In this document: piece after piece, positions 25,130 through 33,268 of the stretch
How positions within the stretch are numbered: position 1 is the stretch's first letter
How the letters are laid out: each line of letters opens with the position of its first letter
Source: Saprospiraceae bacterium
GTDB taxonomy: Bacteria > Bacteroidota > Bacteroidia > Chitinophagales > Saprospiraceae
NCBI GenBank assembly: GCA_021299835.1
Contig: JAJTER010000022.1
Location: 1 to 36,221 of the forward strand
Length of the DNA: 36,221 nucleotides
Direction of reading: 5' to 3'
Position numbers and translations under genes: made by a program
Notes under the pieces: generated by a model
What the model was told of the DNA's origin: nothing
The model's input: only the letters and a program-made list of their open reading frames with translations
Database searches by the model: none

Positions 25130-25687
25130 ATGGCAAAAAAGAATTCCAGAGATAGAATGAGTAATGAAATCAATGCCGGCTCAATGGCCGATATCGCTTT
25201 CTTACTACTAATATTCTTCCTCGTCACTACAACCATTGTAGAGGACAAAGGTATCACTGTAAAATTGCCGCCCTGGTCTGAAGAAGATCCAGATATTACT
25301 AAGTTAAAATCAAGAAACGTTTTTGCTGTGCTTGTAAATGCCCAAAATGATTTGCTCGTAAGAGGAGAAGTTATGGACATAACCATGCTCAGAGAAAAAA
25401 CAAAAGAGTTTATCGTTAATCCTACTAAAAGGGAGGATCTTTCTGAAAGACCTACCAAAGCTATTATTACCCTAAAAAATGACAGAGGAACCAATTATGA
25501 GACCTATGTTAATGTGTATAATGAGTTAAAGGCTGCTTATGATGAACTTTGGGACGAGATGTGTCTTAGAAAATACGGCGTTAAATACAGTGAAGATCTA
25601 CCCCTTGCTTGGAGAAAGTCTATAAAAGACGAAATCCCAATGGTTTTATCTGAAGCTGAACCTACTAATTTTGGAGAAGAAAAATAA
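25130..25687 (+). CDS. ExbD/TolR family biopolymer transport protein (first copy)
   Basis: A 185-residue protein with a short basic cytoplasmic N terminus, one membrane helix (about 20-38, MADIAFLLLIFFLVTTT) carrying the conserved membrane Asp21 that corresponds to the proton-carrying Asp of ExbD, and a periplasmic domain of about 145 residues. The periplasmic domain has the Bacteroidota layout with GITVKLPPW after the helix and an elongated C-terminal extension with charged residues. It partners ExbB at 23800. Confidence 0.93.
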   Translation: MAKKNSRDRMSNEINAGSMADIAFLLLIFFLVTTTIVEDKGITVKLPPWSEEDPDITKLKSRNVFAVLVNAQNDLLVRGEVMDITMLREKTKEFIVNPTKREDLSERPTKAIITLKNDRGTNYETYVNVYNELKAAYDELWDEMCLRKYGVKYSEDLPLAWRKSIKDEIPMVLSEAEPTNFGEEK

Positions 25688-25688
25688 T

Positions 25689-25696
25689 TAGATTTG
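25689..25696 (+). promoter_or_regulatory. Possible -7 element before the second exbD
   Basis: TAGATTTG (TAnnTTTG) directly after the first exbD stop, 57 nt before the second ATG. No TTG at a suitable distance; may be chance. Confidence 0.2.
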
Positions 25697-25716
25697 AACC
25701 TCATCCGTTCAATCTC

Positions 25717-25747
25717 ATTTTCCCACTTTTTGTGGGAGCAAAATGAT
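25717..25747 (+). other. Stem-loop between the two exbD genes
   Basis: TCCCAC / GTGGGA closes a T5 loop (25721-25737), and flanking ATTTT / AAAAT can extend the stem around a small bulge. It ends a few bases before the second exbD start, so it could affect processing or translation. Confidence 0.5.
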
Positions 25748-25752
25748 TAACT

Positions 25753-26220
25753 ATGTCTAAGTTTTCAAAAGGAAAAAAGAAGCCTTCACCGGCTATTAGC
25801 ACGGCCTCATTACCCGATATCGTTTTCATGTTGTTGTTCTTCTTCATGGTGGTTACTAAATTACGTGATTCAGAATTGATGGTGAAGGTGGCTACCCCTT
25901 TCGCTACACAACTTACCAAACTGGAGGATAAATCTTTAGTGAATTATTTGTATATTGGAAGACCCGTAGAAAAGTATAAAGCTACCTACGGTACAAAACC
26001 AAGATTACAATTAAGCGATAAATTCGCTAATATTAATGAAATTCCTATCTTTTTGGAGCGTTTTCGTGTGAAAATACCAGAAGCTCAAAGAACCAAAATC
26101 ACTACTTCCTTGAGAGTAGATGGTCAGGTAACAATGGGTATCGTTCAGGATGTAAAAACTGAACTGAGAAAGGCTAATCAACTTAAAATAAATTACTCAG
26201 CTAAGAAAAAACCTGAATAA
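25753..26220 (+). CDS. ExbD/TolR family biopolymer transport protein (second copy)
   Basis: A 155-residue ExbD. A Lys-rich cytoplasmic N terminus (SKGKKKPSP) precedes the membrane helix (about 20-37, LPDIVFMLLFFFMVVT) with the conserved Asp22, then a periplasmic domain of about 115 residues with LRVDGQVTMGIVQDVKTELRKA, the TolR-like end. It differs clearly from the first copy in the periplasmic part, so the pair probably works as a heteromeric or specialised set. A strong terminator closes the module. Confidence 0.93.
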   Translation: MSKFSKGKKKPSPAISTASLPDIVFMLLFFFMVVTKLRDSELMVKVATPFATQLTKLEDKSLVNYLYIGRPVEKYKATYGTKPRLQLSDKFANINEIPIFLERFRVKIPEAQRTKITTSLRVDGQVTMGIVQDVKTELRKANQLKINYSAKKKPE

Positions 26221-26240
26221 TTTTTAGTTTAAAAGTTTTT

Positions 26241-26275
26241 AAAGCCTTGCATTTTTAATGCAAGGCTTTTTTTTT
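26241..26275 (+). terminator. Terminator of the exbB-exbD module
   Basis: A perfect 12-bp stem AAAGCCTTGCAT / ATGCAAGGCTTT with a 5-nt loop, then continued T residues to 26275, 21 nt after the second exbD stop. Confidence 0.93.
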
Positions 26276-26306
26276 GCTATTTTATGAATTGGGTTAATGG
26301 GTATAT

Positions 26307-26373
26307 TGGGGAAATCATGCCGCCAGGGGCATGATGGTACAATGTGGAAATCATACCGCCAGGGGCATGGTAG
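26307..26373. repeat. Pair of 31-bp direct repeats, 36-bp period, palindromic core
   Basis: Copies at 26307-26337 and 26343-26373 agree at 27 of 31 positions. The shared core is AATCATnCCGCCAGGGGCAT. Copy 1 has an 8-bp perfect inverted repeat (ATCATGCC / GGCATGAT) around GCCAGG; copy 2 is degenerate. No further copy is found in the window. Confidence 0.85.
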
Positions 26374-26395
26374 CTAGATATGAAAGCCTCTTTTT

Positions 26396-26761
26396 TTATC
26401 TTAATCTATTTGATTCCTGTACGGTTCTTTCGTCTTTTCTTATACTGAAAATGGCTAATATAGTCGCTACCAGACCAACAAAAAAACTGATAATCAGAGG
26501 CGTATTATCATTGTTTTCAGCGTATTGATCTTTATTTATAAATAGAATAATGATTATTCCTGTTGCATATAATGGTATAACCAACCAGGTGGATAAACTT
26601 ATCTGAAGTTTTCGTTTTTTGTACAAGAAAATGATGATTAGACTGACCAAAGCTGCTATGGCAAACGCAAAATGTTCCCATATTCCTAATAAATTCATGG
26701 ATATAAAACCCGCCGATATTGCACCCAACAGCAAAAAAAGGGTCTGAATTCTTTGTATCAT
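26396..26761 (-). CDS. DUF4293 family membrane protein
   Basis: A 121-residue protein beginning MIQRIQTLFLLLGAISAG, the signature start of Bacteroidota DUF4293, with four hydrophobic helices (about 5-25, 30-48, 58-75, 88-108) and a charged ending (RKDERTVQESNRLR) close to the family's usual LxRLR tail. Function is unknown. It is a lone leftward gene; the 36-bp repeat pair begins 22 nt beyond its stop. Confidence 0.88.
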   Translation of the reverse strand: MIQRIQTLFLLLGAISAGFISMNLLGIWEHFAFAIAALVSLIIIFLYKKRKLQISLSTWLVIPLYATGIIIILFINKDQYAENNDNTPLIISFFVGLVATILAIFSIRKDERTVQESNRLR

Positions 26762-26906
26762 CTTACAAATAATTTAAAGATTAATAAATGACTTTGTTTT
26801 ATGAACTCATAAAAAGTTCAGGTATAAAGGTAATAGGTTTGTTCTATTCTCTTTGCCTATGTTTAGCTTTAATTTGTAATTTCGTTTCGTTTTTCTTTGT
26901 ACATTG

Positions 26907-26937
26907 TTGCTCAGAGAATTCTTCAAAAGTATATTTG
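26907..26937 (+). promoter_or_regulatory. Promoter of the OstA-like gene
   Basis: TTG (26907-26909), 20-nt spacer, TATATTTG (26930-26937). A start near 26944 would give a leader of about 11 nt before ATG 26955. Confidence 0.65.
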
Positions 26938-26954
26938 CTACTTATTTAAAATAA

Positions 26955-28868
26955 ATGGTTTTTAACATAGCATTTTTTAAGAATGGTGAAAGGTATCATG
27001 GGATACTCATCGCTTTTGTGTGGTTAACATCTGTTTTGTCACCTCTTTATAGTCAAAGTACCCCCACTTCTGCCGAGGACAAAAGAGTAAAAGTCCTTTT
27101 TGCAAAAGATTTTCTTATCTCCCAGGAGGGTGATAATAGTATTCAAAAATTAGTCGGTGAGGTTGAGATGAAGCAGAACAATGTTCGCATGTATTGTGAC
27201 TCCGCTATTATACAAAATGAAACCTTCGTGTGGGCTTATGGCAATGTTGTTTTCTGGGAAGGGGACTCTATTAAAGTGTTTTCCAATGCCATGGAATTTA
27301 ATAGCGATTCGAGTATTGCTAAATTAATAGGTAATATTCAACTTAATAAAAATAAATCAAAGCTTTTTACAGATACCTTGCTCTATGATTTGAATAGAAA
27401 ATTGGCTACCTATAAAGATGGGGGTATTTTCTATTCAGGCGATACTCAGCTGAGTAGTAAACAGGGTTCTTATAATACGGAAACTTATTTCGCCGCTTTT
27501 AAGGATAGTGTCGTTGTCATAGATTCCGATTTTGCTCTACGTTCTGATACCTTAACTTTTGATACAGATAAAGAAATTATTTATTTTAATGCTCCCACCA
27601 GACTTAAAACAGATAGTTCAGAAATCTATACTGAAAGTGGTTTCTATGAGACCATTTCAGGAAAAGCAGATTTTATACAAAAGGCACAATACAAAAAAGG
27701 GGATGAAACTGCTACTGCGGATACGATTAGACTGTTGGAAGACCAGAAAAAATATCTTCTCCTCGGACAAGCTAATTTATCAGATTCCTTACATGCAGCA
27801 ACAGGTGATGTAATTATTTTTTCAGAAATCTCTGATCAGTTGGATATTTATGGAACAGCTCATTATATTGATTATGAGAAAGACCAGAATATTAAGGCCG
27901 ATTCCATTCGGTACAATAAAAAAGAAGGTACATATACCACCCGGGGAAGGTCCTTAATTATTGATCCTCCTCAATTTTTGGAAGCTGACCAAGTGGATTA
28001 TCAGGAATCTACAGGTTTCGGTTTGGCCTTTGGAAATATTATATGGAGAGATACTTCAGAAAATATTACGCTCTATTGCGATTCTTTACTATATCAAAAA
28101 AATAAAGAATACTTTAAAGCTTTTAATAAAGTTAATGAAAGACCTCTGATGATGGTTTTACTCGATAATGATTCTTTATTTCTTAGTGCTAAAACTCTTT
28201 CTTCTATCAGACCCGATACTACGGGAATGGATTCTACCCGCATCTTTGTAGCTGATCAAGAGGTTAGAGTGTTTAAATCCGATTTGCAGGCTGTCTGCGA
28301 TTCCTTAGCTTATAATCCTACAGATAGCTTGATTTCCATGTTCAAAAACCCGGTAGCCTGGACGGATACCAGTCAATTTTCGGCAGATACGCTTATTTTA
28401 ACTAACGGTAAACAAGGGATTAAAGAAATTAATCTTACAGGGAATAGTATTATTGTCAATGAGTTAGATAGTATTTTTTATAATCAGATTCAAGGTAGAA
28501 CCATCGACGCATTTTTTGTCGATAAAAATCTTGATCTTATGTCAGCAAAGGGAAATGCTGAGGTAGTTTACTACATAAAAGACGAAGATGACGCTTATGT
28601 GGGCGTAGATAAAACATCGTGTGGGATGATGAATATTATTTTTGGAGATAATGAAGTGGAAAAAATTGTATTTTATGTAAAGCCTAAAACCCAGGTTTTA
28701 CCCATGCTTAAAGCAGATCATTTGAAAATAAGATTGAGTGGGTTTAGTTGGAATGTGGAAGCTAAACCAAAGTTTCCATTAGATGTTTTAAACGTTAGAC
28801 AGCTTATTAGGGCAACTAATCCACAGCCCGATGTAGAATTTCAAAACATAAGATTAAATGAAAATTAA
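26955..28868 (+). CDS. OstA-like (LptA-domain) periplasmic protein
   Basis: A 637-residue exported protein: hydrophobic signal segment (about 17-33) then repeated beta-strand units built around D(S/T)xxY/xxD with DS-rich turns (MYCDSAIIQNE, LFTDTLLYDLN, IKADSIRYNKK, LYCDSLLYQKN, VCDSLAYNPTDS), the pattern of OstA/LptA jellyroll repeats. This matches the Bacteroidota OstA-like family and suggests a role in lipopolysaccharide or other lipid transport across the periplasm, which I infer from the fold family. It overlaps the next gene by 11 nt. Confidence 0.85.
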   Translation: MVFNIAFFKNGERYHGILIAFVWLTSVLSPLYSQSTPTSAEDKRVKVLFAKDFLISQEGDNSIQKLVGEVEMKQNNVRMYCDSAIIQNETFVWAYGNVVFWEGDSIKVFSNAMEFNSDSSIAKLIGNIQLNKNKSKLFTDTLLYDLNRKLATYKDGGIFYSGDTQLSSKQGSYNTETYFAAFKDSVVVIDSDFALRSDTLTFDTDKEIIYFNAPTRLKTDSSEIYTESGFYETISGKADFIQKAQYKKGDETATADTIRLLEDQKKYLLLGQANLSDSLHAATGDVIIFSEISDQLDIYGTAHYIDYEKDQNIKADSIRYNKKEGTYTTRGRSLIIDPPQFLEADQVDYQESTGFGLAFGNIIWRDTSENITLYCDSLLYQKNKEYFKAFNKVNERPLMMVLLDNDSLFLSAKTLSSIRPDTTGMDSTRIFVADQEVRVFKSDLQAVCDSLAYNPTDSLISMFKNPVAWTDTSQFSADTLILTNGKQGIKEINLTGNSIIVNELDSIFYNQIQGRTIDAFFVDKNLDLMSAKGNAEVVYYIKDEDDAYVGVDKTSCGMMNIIFGDNEVEKIVFYVKPKTQVLPMLKADHLKIRLSGFSWNVEAKPKFPLDVLNVRQLIRATNPQPDVEFQNIRLNEN

Positions 28869-29640
28869 ATTTATATTTTTTTTAGTGTATTCCTTTTTTA
28901 TACAGGTTTTTTTGACTCCAACGCTGTTTGCAAACCAGGTTCCATCTAAAAATGAAATAGCAAAAGTTAATCAACTTGTGGAAAACAAGAATTTTTCAGA
29001 AGCTATAGACATCTATCGCGATTGGGTAGCGTTGGGATTTAAAAGTAAATGGATATTTTACAATCTTGGTTTATTGCATGAAAAAGTGGGTGATGTTGGT
29101 TATGCGATGTATTACCTGAAAAAAGCAGAGAAAGCAGCTCCTGACGATGTTCTGATTAACAATAGAATTGTTTTTTTGCAAGAAAAAATAAAGGACAAGT
29201 TTATGATACCTATTGAAAATAATAGATTCATTAATGTATTTTTAAAGCCTTGGGATTATTGGAGTTTAAAAGAAGCGGGTCTAATTCTTATCATAAGTTT
29301 TTGGATATTTTCCTTGTATTTTCTACTTTTTAAGTTGTTTTCTTTTTCAGGGAGATTTAAATTTTATAAACCTGTTCTTTTCATTCAAGTTGGATTAATA
29401 TGTTTTCTACTAATTCAAGGTATGAGAATGATAGATTTTAATAATAATAGAGAGGCTATAATTTTGGGCGATATTGTAGAGATACACGAGGGCGCTGATA
29501 AATTAAGCCCTAAAATTCAAACAGTACACGCTGGATTGCCTGTACTGTTTGAAGATAAAATAGGAGATTGGATTAAAGTAAGATTATATAATGGCCAGGT
29601 TGGTTGGTTGAAAAAGAATCAACTATCGGCCATAATCTAA
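28858..29640 (+). CDS. BatE-like TPR and SH3-domain membrane protein
   Basis: A 260-residue protein: signal peptide (1-24), two to three TPR-like helices (about 30-115, with FYNLGLLHEKVGDVGYAMYYLKKAEKAAPDD), two membrane helices (about 138-158 and 172-190), and a C-terminal bacterial SH3-like domain (about 200-257, with GDWIKVRLYNGQVGWLKK). This order is that of BatE in Bacteroidota aerotolerance (bat) operons, but no batA-D genes are here. Its start lies inside the OstA-like gene (11-nt overlap), so coupled translation is likely. It ends 8 nt from the convergent rpmA. Confidence 0.8.
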   Translation: MKIKFIFFLVYSFFIQVFLTPTLFANQVPSKNEIAKVNQLVENKNFSEAIDIYRDWVALGFKSKWIFYNLGLLHEKVGDVGYAMYYLKKAEKAAPDDVLINNRIVFLQEKIKDKFMIPIENNRFINVFLKPWDYWSLKEAGLILIISFWIFSLYFLLFKLFSFSGRFKFYKPVLFIQVGLICFLLIQGMRMIDFNNNREAIILGDIVEIHEGADKLSPKIQTVHAGLPVLFEDKIGDWIKVRLYNGQVGWLKKNQLSAII

Positions 29641-29648
29641 ACATTAGC

Positions 29649-30071
29649 TTAATCTTCTTTAGCAGCTTTAGGTTTCTTAGCAGCTTTTGGCTTTGCTGCA
29701 ACTTCTGCAACAACAGCATCAGCTATGGGAGCAGATTTTGCAGATTTTGCTGCTTTTGCTGCTTTTGCTTCAGGAGCTGATTTGCTTTTACCCTGTGGTA
29801 TCTCTAAAATGGGTGCTTTAGGATCCAAGATACTAACATACGTTCTGTTATCTTTTTTACGGCGAAATACTACCGTACCATCGATATCAGCATGTAAAGT
29901 ATAGTCTTTCGATAAGTAAACATTATCACCTGGGTGAAAACGAGTACCGCGCTGTCTCACTAAAATATTACCCGCTCTGGCATATTCACCACCGAATAAT
30001 TTAACGCCTAATCTTTTACTTTTGCTATCCCGTCCATTATCTGAACTACCCGCACCTTTCTTATGTGCCAT
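29649..30071 (-). CDS. rpmA: 50S ribosomal protein L27 with long Lys/Ala-rich C-terminal tail
   Basis: Residues 1 to about 88 are standard L27: [24 protein letters not shown], then [20 protein letters not shown] and [12 protein letters not shown]. No N-terminal extension needing cleavage is present. After about residue 90 it continues for 50 residues of Lys/Ala/Pro-rich sequence ([28 protein letters not shown]), making 140 residues against the usual 85-90. The tail resembles histone-H1-like low complexity. It is 27 nt after rplU in the conserved rplU-rpmA order. Confidence 0.95.
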   Translation of the reverse strand: MAHKKGAGSSDNGRDSKSKRLGVKLFGGEYARAGNILVRQRGTRFHPGDNVYLSKDYTLHADIDGTVVFRRKKDNRTYVSILDPKAPILEIPQGKSKSAPEAKAAKAAKSAKSAPIADAVVAEVAAKPKAAKKPKAAKED

Positions 30072-30098
30072 TTTTTCGTAAATTTAAAGGATGAATAA

Positions 30099-30413
30099 TT
30101 ACTTTGAAGAAATACCTGTGATCTCAATTTTAGTAAAACACTGGCGGTGACCATTTTTTACTTTGAAACCTTTTCTTCTTTTCTTGCGAAATACAATTAC
30201 CTTATCTCCTTTTTGTCTGTTTAAGACCGTTGCACTCACTGATGCTCCAGGAAGGGTAGGTTTACCCAATGAAACGGTGCCGTTGTCATCAACCAGGTGT
30301 ACCTGGTCAAAACTAACAACATCACCATTTTCGTTACTTAGCTGGTGGACATAGATCTTTTGACCTACCTCGACTTTGAATTGTTGACCAGCTATGGTTA
30401 CAATTGCGAACAT
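30099..30413 (-). CDS. rplU: 50S ribosomal protein L21
   Basis: A 104-residue L21: MFAIVTIAGQQFKVEVGQKIYV at the start, DQVHLVDD, and the rRNA-binding end KVIVFRKKRRKGFKVKNGHRQ. Normal length, first gene of the rplU-rpmA pair, with a good promoter immediately upstream. Confidence 0.97.
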   Translation of the reverse strand: MFAIVTIAGQQFKVEVGQKIYVHQLSNENGDVVSFDQVHLVDDNGTVSLGKPTLPGASVSATVLNRQKGDKVIVFRKKRRKGFKVKNGHRQCFTKIEITGISSK

Positions 30414-30439
30414 GTTATTTCGATTTAGATAATAAAACG

Positions 30440-30468
30440 CAAATATACAAGTAAATTTATAGAATCAA
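30440..30468 (-). promoter_or_regulatory. Promoter of rplU-rpmA
   Basis: On the minus strand TTG (30466-30468), 18-nt spacer, TATATTTG (30440-30447); transcription would begin about 20 nt before the rplU ATG. Confidence 0.7.
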
Positions 30469-30504
30469 AGAATTAAAGAGGAATTTTACGGATGTGAAGG
30501 AGAA

Positions 30505-31782
30505 TTAAATGATTTCTTCTAATTGTAATTCGAATTCAATGAATTGATTATCTCTCTGAATCATTATTCTCATTTTCTTACCTATTGATCCCCTGAATTT
30601 GTTATTTATCATGTCTAAAGAAAGTATTCCAGTGGATAAGCCATTAATTTTTTTTATCCTATCACCTATTTGTAGTCCACTTTTGAATGCAGGCGTATTT
30701 TCAATGATTCTTAAAATGGTAAAAATATTCAAGTTATCTCCTGATGCTCCAATGATGAGGCCACTGCGGTCGTATGGGCGTTGTTTTACTTTTTTAGGAT
30801 TTTTGCTAACAATGATTTTCGATGTATTATAGTCAAATATGACTTTTGAAAAGGCCGATAAAATGTTGTTTCCAATAATTCCGTCTCGGGGTGTTATCAT
30901 CAGAGAATCGAAAAATATGGGTTTTTGTTGAAATTTTGTAATTAGTTCAGGAAAGGATTTTGATGCGAATTGAAAGTTTTTTATTCTTCCCACATATCCT
31001 TCCAATTTACCACCAAGCCCCAATCCTATGGGACTATTAAGCATTTTCACCTGCGCATTTTTCAAGGAGTCAATGGAGGTATATAATAACAGGGATAAAC
31101 CAGCTCCTGTATCAATTAAATAGTTCAACGTATTGATTTCCTCACCGTATAAATGAGTAGTACAACGAATATATGGCTTGCTTTTTATTAAGGTAAACGG
31201 TAATAAATCAACATTGTCTTTGTTGATTTTAACTTTATTTTTGAAATATACGGGGCTAAAAAAAGTGACTATTTGTTTTTGGTAGTCTATTTGCAAGGTA
31301 AACCGCTTAAGAAAATCGGCACCTAATATACCGTGAATCTGTAAGCCACTATATTCTTCAAAACGGAAGTAATCTTCTTCTAAAACTAAAATAGAACGAT
31401 GAGTAGCCTGTAAATCGCCCATTTGTAAAGAAATATTTTTTGACAAATAGGCATATAACTCTTCCTGCATGTCGGCCCCGTAAAGTGTATATCTTTTCTG
31501 ATAATCTATATTTAAAAAATCGGCAATTTCCTTTTTGGTAAGTATGGAGTACTCTGCCCCTGTATCTAAAATGAAAGTAAGAGGTAGCAGATTATTGAAA
31601 AGAACAGAAACGAGTATGAAGTTTCCTTCTAATCGAAAGGGTACCTCCTCTTTTGTAAATGTCCTGTGTTGAGCTAAATCAAATACCTGTCCTCCAACCT
31701 TATTCGAAAATAACGCCAGGAAAATTCCAATCAATATAGAATGCTTCGTCAAAAAAAAGCCATTTAATTTGCTTAAAAGCAT
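30505..31782 (-). CDS. Exported retropepsin-like aspartyl protease with two DTG motifs and a PDZ domain
   Basis: A 425-residue protein. The signal segment is residues 13-32. Two retroviral-type aspartyl protease modules follow: ILDTGAEYSIL (Asp73) with HGILGADFL, then YLIDTGAGLSLLL (Asp224) with GIIGNNIL. A C-terminal PDZ domain (about 340-420) has SGLQIGDRIKKINGLS. Two DTG/ILG sets in one chain allow an intramolecular pepsin-like pair. Likely periplasmic; the substrate is unknown. It is divergent from the haloperoxidase-like gene. Confidence 0.9.
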   Translation of the reverse strand: MLLSKLNGFFLTKHSILIGIFLALFSNKVGGQVFDLAQHRTFTKEEVPFRLEGNFILVSVLFNNLLPLTFILDTGAEYSILTKKEIADFLNIDYQKRYTLYGADMQEELYAYLSKNISLQMGDLQATHRSILVLEEDYFRFEEYSGLQIHGILGADFLKRFTLQIDYQKQIVTFFSPVYFKNKVKINKDNVDLLPFTLIKSKPYIRCTTHLYGEEINTLNYLIDTGAGLSLLLYTSIDSLKNAQVKMLNSPIGLGLGGKLEGYVGRIKNFQFASKSFPELITKFQQKPIFFDSLMITPRDGIIGNNILSAFSKVIFDYNTSKIIVSKNPKKVKQRPYDRSGLIIGASGDNLNIFTILRIIENTPAFKSGLQIGDRIKKINGLSTGILSLDMINNKFRGSIGKKMRIMIQRDNQFIEFELQLEEII

Positions 31783-31895
31783 ACTCTGTTTTTGTTCGTT
31801 TTAAACAATTTATTTATAAAAAAGATGATATTAGTCAATGGTATTTTTTATTTTCCTGATGTGTTAAAGATTTACCCATTTAAGGTTTGATTTTG

Positions 31896-31903
31896 TAGAT
31901 TTG
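31896..31903 (+). promoter_or_regulatory. Putative -7 element of the haloperoxidase-like gene cluster
   Basis: TAGATTTG lies 27 nt before ATG 31931 in the divergent spacer; no clear TTG partner upstream. Confidence 0.4.
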
Positions 31904-31930
31904 TTAAGGAATAGTCTTTAATATTTTAAC

Positions 31931-33268
31931 ATGAATGGAATTAACTATATTATTACAATTTTAGGGACAATAAGTTGTTTGTTATCCTGCGAGGTAGATG
32001 AATCTCTGTATCTTGAAAAGGCGTCTAATCCTGCACACCTGCACAAAGCACAAAAAATGCTAACGGATGTTATGGTGCATGACATTTTTTCACCCCCTGT
32101 TGCCAGTAGAATCTATGTTTATTCCAGTATTGCCGCTTATGAAACGATGGTTTCAGGTAATCCCGATTTCATTTCATTAGCCGGACAATTAACTGCGTTA
32201 GATAAAATTCCATTGCCCAATAAAAACCATCAAATTTGTTTTCCGGTTGCTGCCGTTCATGCTTATGTAACGGTAGGTACCAGGCTTATTTTTTCAGAAG
32301 ATAAAATGGACGATTTTATATCGGAAATGCACAAAACTTATAAAGAGGCGGGAGTTCCTCAAGGTGTTTTAAATCAATCTAAAAAATATGGTGAAGAAGT
32401 GGCTAACCACATCATAGCATGGGCTGATAAAGATAATTATAAGCAGACCAGGACTTTCCCTAAATATTCAATAGACGAGGATCCTACGCGCTGGCAGCCT
32501 ACACCGCCGGCATATATGGATGCGGTAGAGCCAAGCTGGAATAAAATTCGACCTTTTATGATGGATAGGGCCAATCAATTTGCTCCTCCTCCACCTACAC
32601 CGTTTAGTTCAGATGTAAACAGTCAGTTTTACAAAGAAGCAATGGAGGTTTATAATTTAGGTAATGATTCAATTTCGGTGGAGGAAAAAAAGGACATAGC
32701 CAGCTTTTGGGATTGTAATCCATTCGTAAGTCATTTTTCTGGTCATGTCATGTTCGCAACAAAGAAAATTTCACCAGGCGGACATTGGATTGGCATTACG
32801 AAATTAGCTGCCGTAAAAGCAAAATTAGATTTTATGAAAACGGCGGAGGCTTATGCCTGGGTTTCAATAGGATTGGCCGATGCTTTTATTTCTTGTTGGG
32901 ATGAGAAATACAGATCAGAACTCATCAGACCTGAAACATACATAAATAAGTATATTGACGATAAATGGATGCCCACCCTTCAAACGCCTCCATTCCCTGA
33001 ATATACCAGTGGTCATAGTGTAGCTTCTGCCACTACCGCGGAAATTTTAACTCATTTATTTGGAGAGGATTTTGAATTTGAAGATACGGTAGAAAAGGAG
33101 TTTGGCTTACCAACAAGAAATTTTCAGTCCTTTAAACAAGCGGCCTCAGAGGCAGCTATGAGTCGATTATGGGGTGGAATCCACTATATGCCAGCTATAG
33201 TAAATGGTTCCCGGCAAGGGAGTAACTTAGGATCATTTATTGTTAAAACCCTAAAAACCCAAAAGTAA
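31931..33268 (+). CDS. Vanadium-dependent haloperoxidase / PAP2-superfamily lipoprotein
   Basis: A 445-residue protein with a lipoprotein signal (lipobox LLSC, Cys20). The vanadate/phosphate-binding pattern is partly visible: RSELIRPETYIN, FPEYTSGHSVASATTAEILTHLF (the SGH motif) and the final EAAMSRLWGGIHYMPAIVNG with the conserved Arg and His. These match the bacterial VHPO/PAP2 family; haloperoxidase and phosphatase activity cannot be told apart from sequence. It leads a run with a DASS transporter (overlapping start) and an M20 amidohydrolase. Confidence 0.87.
   Translation: MNGINYIITILGTISCLLSCEVDESLYLEKASNPAHLHKAQKMLTDVMVHDIFSPPVASRIYVYSSIAAYETMVSGNPDFISLAGQLTALDKIPLPNKNHQICFPVAAVHAYVTVGTRLIFSEDKMDDFISEMHKTYKEAGVPQGVLNQSKKYGEEVANHIIAWADKDNYKQTRTFPKYSIDEDPTRWQPTPPAYMDAVEPSWNKIRPFMMDRANQFAPPPPTPFSSDVNSQFYKEAMEVYNLGNDSISVEEKKDIASFWDCNPFVSHFSGHVMFATKKISPGGHWIGITKLAAVKAKLDFMKTAEAYAWVSIGLADAFISCWDEKYRSELIRPETYINKYIDDKWMPTLQTPPFPEYTSGHSVASATTAEILTHLFGEDFEFEDTVEKEFGLPTRNFQSFKQAASEAAMSRLWGGIHYMPAIVNGSRQGSNLGSFIVKTLKTQK

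Noticed and set aside
26307..26373. Possible CRISPR array because of the 36-bp period
   Set aside because: Only two repeat copies with a 5-bp gap, no spacer-sized intervals and no cas genes nearby.
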